DNA from: Planctomycetota bacterium
GTDB taxonomy: Bacteria; Planctomycetota; UBA11346
Assembly (NCBI GenBank): GCA_016745075.1
Contig: JADGDD010000005.1
Coordinates: 229,551 to 293,550, forward strand
Reading direction: 5' to 3'
Length of the DNA stretch: 64,000 bases
Shown here: positions 60,067-64,000 of the stretch, in pieces
How the letters are laid out: each line of letters starts with the position of its first letter
Numbering within the stretch: position 1 is the first letter of the stretch
The notes under the pieces: model-generated
Told to the model about the DNA's origin: nothing
Seen by the model: only the letters and a program-made list of their open reading frames with translations
Database searches by the model: none
Program-made: the position numbers and the translations under genes

Positions 60067-61107
60067 ATGTCAAGCGTCTGGGTGGAAAAAAAACCGTCTG
60101 CTAAAAAGAAGTGGATGTTGCGATATCGTGATGAACTAGGCAAAAAACGAACGGCAGAAAGCTTTGCCAGTAAAACACAGGCGCAAATGGAAGCAAATGT
60201 GCTGCGTCAAAAAATGCAGCTCCAGCCCAAGTACGCAACTGATATTATGTCTATGGTGGCGGTCATTGAATCTTATATAAAAAACAGGAAAGCATCTGGT
60301 CATTTATCTGATGGTCAGGCCTGTAGTACACGAGACACCGTTAATCTGGCCGTAAATCGCATGGGTTGGGATTTAGTTAGTGATGTCACCCCTGCAAGCA
60401 TAGATCAATGGCAGGCTACCTATAAAACCATTGGCGCATGGCGTGTGTTGCGGTCTGTGTTGCGGTATGCGCGTATAGAGCTAGAACAACCAGTTTCGGA
60501 AAAGGCCCTCTTTCGCAAACAAAAACGATCCGGCACCGCTCGCATAGAGCCAGACCTCATGTCAGACGATCTGGTAGACGAAGCCTTGTGTAATGCTCGT
60601 ACACAAGGGCCACATGCGGAAGCGCTTATCCATTGGCTCGCAACCTACGGCTGCCGTCCAATTACCTTGCTACATATGCAAGTTGGAGATATAGACCTGC
60701 ATAACAGCGCCGTGCACATTCGTCATAACAAAAACAGAATGGAATACCAACACGCCATCACCACAAAAACCAAAGAGCTGATTGCAGCAATCCACCAAGA
60801 CAGGCCAGCAGGTGAGCGCCTTTTTTTCGACCCCCGTACAGAACAACCATGGGCCATGACCGACCGTCAAACGGCTAGCCGCATATCAGAGTGGTATCGT
60901 ATCAATATCAGTAAAGGCTTTCCGAAGTCCTACACAGGCATCTATGCTCTGAAGGACTGGTGCATCACCAGATTGGTTGAGTCAGGCATGCCAGACCATC
61001 AAATAATCCTGTTTACAGGCCATCAAAACACAATCAGCCTCCAGAAATACAAGAAGTCAAACTTATCCAAGACCAGAGAGCTGCTAGACAAACTCCCCGC
61101 TATATAA
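60067..61107 (+). CDS. int: Tyrosine integrase
   Basis: A 346-residue recombinase located next to attR. An arm-binding N-terminus and core-binding domain (to about 155) precede the catalytic domain: Arg197 in YGCRPIT, box II YALKDWCITRL (about 293-303), His319 in TGHQ and the nucleophile Tyr328. Box II has Tyr-x-x-Lys where most family members have His-x-x-Arg. AGGAGGT 9 nt upstream sets the start at 60067 rather than 60007. It inserts the phage into the tRNA 3' end and, with an excision factor, removes it. Confidence 0.9.
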   Translation: MSSVWVEKKPSAKKKWMLRYRDELGKKRTAESFASKTQAQMEANVLRQKMQLQPKYATDIMSMVAVIESYIKNRKASGHLSDGQACSTRDTVNLAVNRMGWDLVSDVTPASIDQWQATYKTIGAWRVLRSVLRYARIELEQPVSEKALFRKQKRSGTARIEPDLMSDDLVDEALCNARTQGPHAEALIHWLATYGCRPITLLHMQVGDIDLHNSAVHIRHNKNRMEYQHAITTKTKELIAAIHQDRPAGERLFFDPRTEQPWAMTDRQTASRISEWYRINISKGFPKSYTGIYALKDWCITRLVESGMPDHQIILFTGHQNTISLQKYKKSNLSKTRELLDKLPAI

Positions 61108-61110
61108 TCC

Positions 61111-61132
61111 GGTGGGCAAATATGGGCAAAGC
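61111..61132 (+). repeat. Putative integrase arm-type sites, right arm
   Basis: GGTGGGCAAATATGGGCAAA, near-identical and same orientation as 22430-22450. It lies 100 bp before the attR core and just after int. In the circular phage the two blocks flank the core. Confidence 0.6.
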
Positions 61133-61231
61133 CCTTTTTTTTACTAACGTATATCTGTCGTTTGCATTCCGTAACTTACTAATATAACTCAACATCACAT
61201 AAAACAGCCTTAGCTTTGCAGGTGCTTACGG

Positions 61232-61278
61232 GACTCATAATCGGCAGGTCCACAGTTCAAGTCTGTGAGGGCCCACCA
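61232..61278 (+). other. attR: attR core (47-bp direct repeat)
   Basis: Exact copy of 22324-22370, lacking the acceptor 5' strand and D arm. Right end of the prophage; remnant of the original host tRNA 3' half. Confidence 0.93.
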
Positions 61279-61281
61279 CAT

Positions 61282-61318
61282 AACCCGCTGTAAGCACATT
61301 GTTTACAGCGGGTTTGTT
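61282..61318 (+). terminator. Original host tRNA terminator
   Basis: AACCCGCTGTAAGC and GTTTACAGCGGGTT arms with a short loop and a T-rich tail. It resembles the phage copy at 22374 but differs in paired positions. Confidence 0.75.
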
Positions 61319-61373
61319 TTGTGTTGTCTTGTCTTTGCATCAGCATTGTGTTTTGTGGTTGAAAGGGGTAGGT

Positions 61374-62843
61374 ATGTTTGATTCGATTTCCGAGCGTTTT
61401 GGTTCCATTTTTGATAAGCTACGTTATGGCGGCACCTTAACAGAAGAGAATGTTCAAGAAGGTTTGCGGGAAGTTCGTCGGGCCTTATTGGAAGCGGATG
61501 TTAACGTTAAGATTGTCCGTGAATTTCTTGCCTCTGTTAGTGAGCAGGTTGCAGGAATTACTCGCTTAGAAGGAACCGAGCCAGGCCAACAGATTGTGCA
61601 GGTTGTGCATGACGAACTCGTCAAATTGATGGGTGAAGCAGATACCAGCATCCCATTTGCGAAGAGCGGGCCAACGGTCATCTTAATTGCAGGTTTACAG
61701 GGTGCAGGTAAAACAACAACCGTAGCCAAGCTTGGTAAGTATTTACTTGAGCAAGGAAAACGGCCATTGTTGGTTGCGGCAGACTTACAGCGTCCTGCTG
61801 CTATTGACCAGCTACGGGTGCTTGGTGAACAAGTTGGTGTACCTGTTTTCAATGAACCAGGCATGGCCCCACCAGAATTATGTGCAAAGGCCGTAAAACA
61901 AGCTGAGATAGATGGACGTGATGTCGTCTTGCTCGATACCGCTGGTCGTTTGCATATTGATGATGCCCTTATGGGTGAAGTTGCAGACGTGCATAAGCGT
62001 ACCAAGCCGCATCAAACATGGCTGGTTGTTGATGCGATGACAGGCCAAGATGCCGTGAATAGTGCGCAAGCCTTTAATGACCGCCTTGCGCTTGACGGTG
62101 TTATCTTTACCAAGCTTGATGGCGATACCCGTGGTGGTGCTATTGTGAGCTTGCGTCACTTGCTTGGCAAACCTATTAAGTTTGTTGGTGTTGGTGAGAA
62201 AATGGATGGCTTGCAAGAGTTCCATCCAGACCGTTATGCACGCCGTATTTTGGGAATGGGGGATATTTTATCCTTTGTAGAAAAGGCCCAAGGCGCGATT
62301 GATGAAAAAGAGGCTGCCAAGCTTGAAGAAAAATTCCTCAAGAATAAATTTGATTTAGAAGACTTTTCCAAGCAACTGCAAACCATCCAAAAGATGGGCT
62401 CTATCAAAGATTTGCTTGGCCTTATTCCAGGTGTGGGTTCTAAGTTTAAAGCCCTGCAAGTGGATGAGACTATTTTTAATCGTTATCAAGCTATGATCGG
62501 TTCTATGACGCAAACAGAGCGTAGTCGCCCGGACCTTATTGATATGAGCCGTCGTCGTCGTATTGCTAACGGCTCTGGAGTGACCACTCACGAAGTACAA
62601 ACTCTTATTAAGCAATTTGCTACCATGAAAAAAATGATGGGCAAATTTGGCAGTATTAGTGATTTAGCAGGTAATTTGCCTGGAGATGAAGAACTGAGCT
62701 CAGAGCAACTGGCCAACCCACAGGCTTTTATGCCTAACCCAAATCGTTTATTTGCTACCCGCGATGATAAAAACCGTTTGAAAAAGCAAAAAGCTGATCG
62801 TAAGAAGAAGAAAGCGATGAAAAAGAAATCGAAGAAACGTTAG
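61374..62843 (+). CDS. ffh: Signal recognition particle protein (SRP54)
   Basis: Ffh binds 4.5S RNA and signal sequences and targets ribosomes to the membrane via FtsY. A 489-residue protein with the NG domain: GLQGAGKTTTVAKLGKYL near 107, DTAGRLHID near 190, TKLDGDTRGGA near 247. The M domain follows (DLEDFSKQLQTIQKMG; RRRRIANGSG near 402), with a Lys-rich tail. The start at 61374 has AAAGGGG upstream and matches the conserved MFDSISERF start. It lies after the tRNA terminator, so the host order was tRNA then ffh. Confidence 0.96.
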   Translation: MFDSISERFGSIFDKLRYGGTLTEENVQEGLREVRRALLEADVNVKIVREFLASVSEQVAGITRLEGTEPGQQIVQVVHDELVKLMGEADTSIPFAKSGPTVILIAGLQGAGKTTTVAKLGKYLLEQGKRPLLVAADLQRPAAIDQLRVLGEQVGVPVFNEPGMAPPELCAKAVKQAEIDGRDVVLLDTAGRLHIDDALMGEVADVHKRTKPHQTWLVVDAMTGQDAVNSAQAFNDRLALDGVIFTKLDGDTRGGAIVSLRHLLGKPIKFVGVGEKMDGLQEFHPDRYARRILGMGDILSFVEKAQGAIDEKEAAKLEEKFLKNKFDLEDFSKQLQTIQKMGSIKDLLGLIPGVGSKFKALQVDETIFNRYQAMIGSMTQTERSRPDLIDMSRRRRIANGSGVTTHEVQTLIKQFATMKKMMGKFGSISDLAGNLPGDEELSSEQLANPQAFMPNPNRLFATRDDKNRLKKQKADRKKKKAMKKKSKKR

Positions 62844-62848
62844 ATACT

Positions 62849-62906
62849 ATCTTATAAAAAAAGGCCGACTTCATATTCCTGAAGTCGGCCTTTTTTTTTA
62901 TAAGAT
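62849..62906. terminator. Bidirectional terminator, ffh / FHA gene
   Basis: An AAGGCCGACTTCA stem with its complement, flanked by A and T runs. The wider palindrome ATCTTATAA...TTATAAGAT spans the whole element, serving both convergent genes. Confidence 0.92.
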
Positions 62907-62914
62907 AATGTTTC

Positions 62915-63529
62915 TTACTCGAATTCGCTTACATCATCTTCGGTCAGTTGGCCTTTAATTTCCTTCTTCTTTAACTCGCGTGCTTCACTACGACTCATCG
63001 GCCCAACTTTACGGCCAAGTAAGGTAATGGACATGGTGCGTGGCTCGCCTTGTTTGTCAGTCAGTGACTTTTCTTCTTGAGCAACGGCGTGCGTTTTCTG
63101 TTTTAGATCTTTTTTCGAAGCCATAATGGTGCGAACGTGGTCATTATTGTTAGAGTTTTCGTCAGCCTCTACATCTATCTCATTCTCTTCTACAACAGCA
63201 GTGGCAACAATCGCAGCATCAAGATGTTTGCTAATGCCCGCAATTTCAAATTTTGTTGTACCTGCAGAAATTTCCATGCCAGCGTGAACGCGTTCTTGCA
63301 TATCAACTGGTGAACCATCTATGTGGATACCATTGGTACTACCAATATCGAGCAGCGTCCAATGGCCATCAATGTACTCTAACGCACAATGCTGGCGGCT
63401 CATACGTACGTCCAAAATGCGTACTTCACAAGCAGAACCACGGCCAATACGGTATCTACGGCCATCTTTTAAATGATAGGTATCAACCTCACCATCGCTT
63501 CGTGTGTGTAGTAGTCGTAGAAAAGACAT
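62915..63529 (-). CDS. FHA-domain protein
   Basis: A 204-residue protein. Residues about 5-105 are an FHA domain with RIGRGSACEVRI, SRQHCALEY and GSTNGIHIDG, which binds phosphothreonine peptides. The C-terminal about 100 residues are acidic/charged and low in order. It may link Ser/Thr kinase signals to an unknown partner. It is convergent with ffh over the terminator. A second FHA protein in the window (12541) hints at wide use of phospho-Thr signalling. Confidence 0.88.
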   Translation of the reverse strand: MSFLRLLHTRSDGEVDTYHLKDGRRYRIGRGSACEVRILDVRMSRQHCALEYIDGHWTLLDIGSTNGIHIDGSPVDMQERVHAGMEISAGTTKFEIAGISKHLDAAIVATAVVEENEIDVEADENSNNNDHVRTIMASKKDLKQKTHAVAQEEKSLTDKQGEPRTMSITLLGRKVGPMSRSEARELKKKEIKGQLTEDDVSEFE

Positions 63530-63600
63530 AAAGCACTCCTCAATAGCTGCAGAGCATGTGAGGGGAAGGGCGGAGGAGCAAGTGCGACTTTGTGTTTTTG

Positions 63601-64000
63601 CTAGGAACTGTGACGGACAATTACCGCTTCTTGAATGTGCAACAGGCCTCGTTTTTCGAGGATGAATAGAATCCTTTCCTCGTCTGTTGTGAGTGTCTGA
63701 TTGTAGTAGTCTACGTCCTGTTGGCTCAAGGTCGGGAGTGTGGATTGTTGAAAATCAGTTAACGCTCGGTATTTACGATCAACATCTATGATTGCACCAG
63801 AATCTATAATCGGAATTGCTGGCTTATTGTTAACCAGAGGCATATCTAGAGGAGAAATGCCAAGGTCTAGGAAGCGAATGTCCATGCGTATAGTGAGGCT
63901 GTTTGTTGTCGTTCTATTGCCAGTAAGGTCGGTGCATGCATGTACGCGATACCAAATAGTAGGATTATCAGGATAGTGAAAGAATTCATCTTCTGGACCG
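63601..64000 (-). CDS. C-terminal end of a protein running off the right edge
   Basis: The frame stays open from 64000 to a stop at 63601 (at least 132 residues). The part before the first internal Met contains PTIWYRVHACTDLTGNRTTTNSL, a beta-strand-rich repeat-like segment. The end is ILFILEKRGLLHIQEAVIVRHSS. It may be an exported beta-domain protein; no family can be named from this fragment. Confidence 0.6.
   Translation of the reverse strand, partial: GPEDEFFHYPDNPTIWYRVHACTDLTGNRTTTNSLTIRMDIRFLDLGISPLDMPLVNNKPAIPIIDSGAIIDVDRKYRALTDFQQSTLPTLSQQDVDYYNQTLTTDEERILFILEKRGLLHIQEAVIVRHSS

Noticed and set aside
61232-61278. Second tRNA gene at the right end
   Set aside because: Only the 3' 47 nt are present; acceptor 5' strand and D arm are missing. 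It is the att remnant.

Overview
The window is a bacterial chromosome segment of moderate GC content carrying one apparently complete prophage. Host DNA occupies about 1-22323 and 61279-64000. The host is probably from the PVC group (Planctomycetota, Lentisphaerota or Verrucomicrobiota). This is inferred from an ECF sigma factor paired with a FecR-type anti-sigma protein, an FHA-GAF-sigma54 activator, an orphan GspF-like protein, and a secreted protein with a KATKAGDLEAALAIRD-type helix common in that group. No rRNA or other decisive marker is present, so the phylum is not settled.

Left host arm. A PhoD-like phosphatase runs off the left edge. A forward block follows: alaS, ptsI, then galK with a YkgJ-like Cys-cluster gene and a sigma-like gene joined by ATGA overlaps. 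Next come a LysR regulator, mltA, queE and the FHA-GAF-sigma54 activator. A reverse operon encodes a secreted coiled-coil protein, a GspF-like membrane protein and a secreted thioredoxin-fold-like protein. The sigma/FecR pair, a creatininase-family amidohydrolase and a 691-residue exported protein complete the arm. A tRNA with anticodon CAT (22294-22370) is the integration site. The right host arm has ffh, a bidirectional terminator, an FHA-domain gene and the end of another gene.

Prophage (22324-61278, about 39 kb). A 47-bp direct repeat of the tRNA 3' half forms attL and attR. The phage restores the tRNA and also brings its own tRNA terminator. Left to right it carries: integration arm sites; a primase-helicase; a packaging and head module with GpA-type terminase, gpW-like protein, lambda-type portal, and an S49 protease with a nested scaffold; a P22-type coat; a long-tail module with a predicted -1 frameshifted chaperone and a tape measure; a tail tip and receptor-binding block including a beta-helix-like protein and a glycoamylase-like protein; an accessory region; a leftward early region (exonuclease, replication initiator with internal repeats, several small HTH proteins); a divergent immunity region; and a tyrosine integrase. 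It looks like a temperate siphovirus with a mosaic head.

Most novel content. (1) At 50758-52191, two transcription units share the same operator array. They encode a small protein resembling part of a Type I restriction specificity subunit and a protein joining an HsdS-like coiled coil to an HTH. (2) At 52544-55075, a DUF2806-like gene lies between two membrane/coiled-coil genes, a candidate lysogen-expressed defence cassette. (3) A tail protein has a GH144/glycoamylase-like domain. (4) A 25-bp GC-rich repeat encodes the same peptide inside two unrelated phage proteins. Functions given for these are inferences from sequence reading only.
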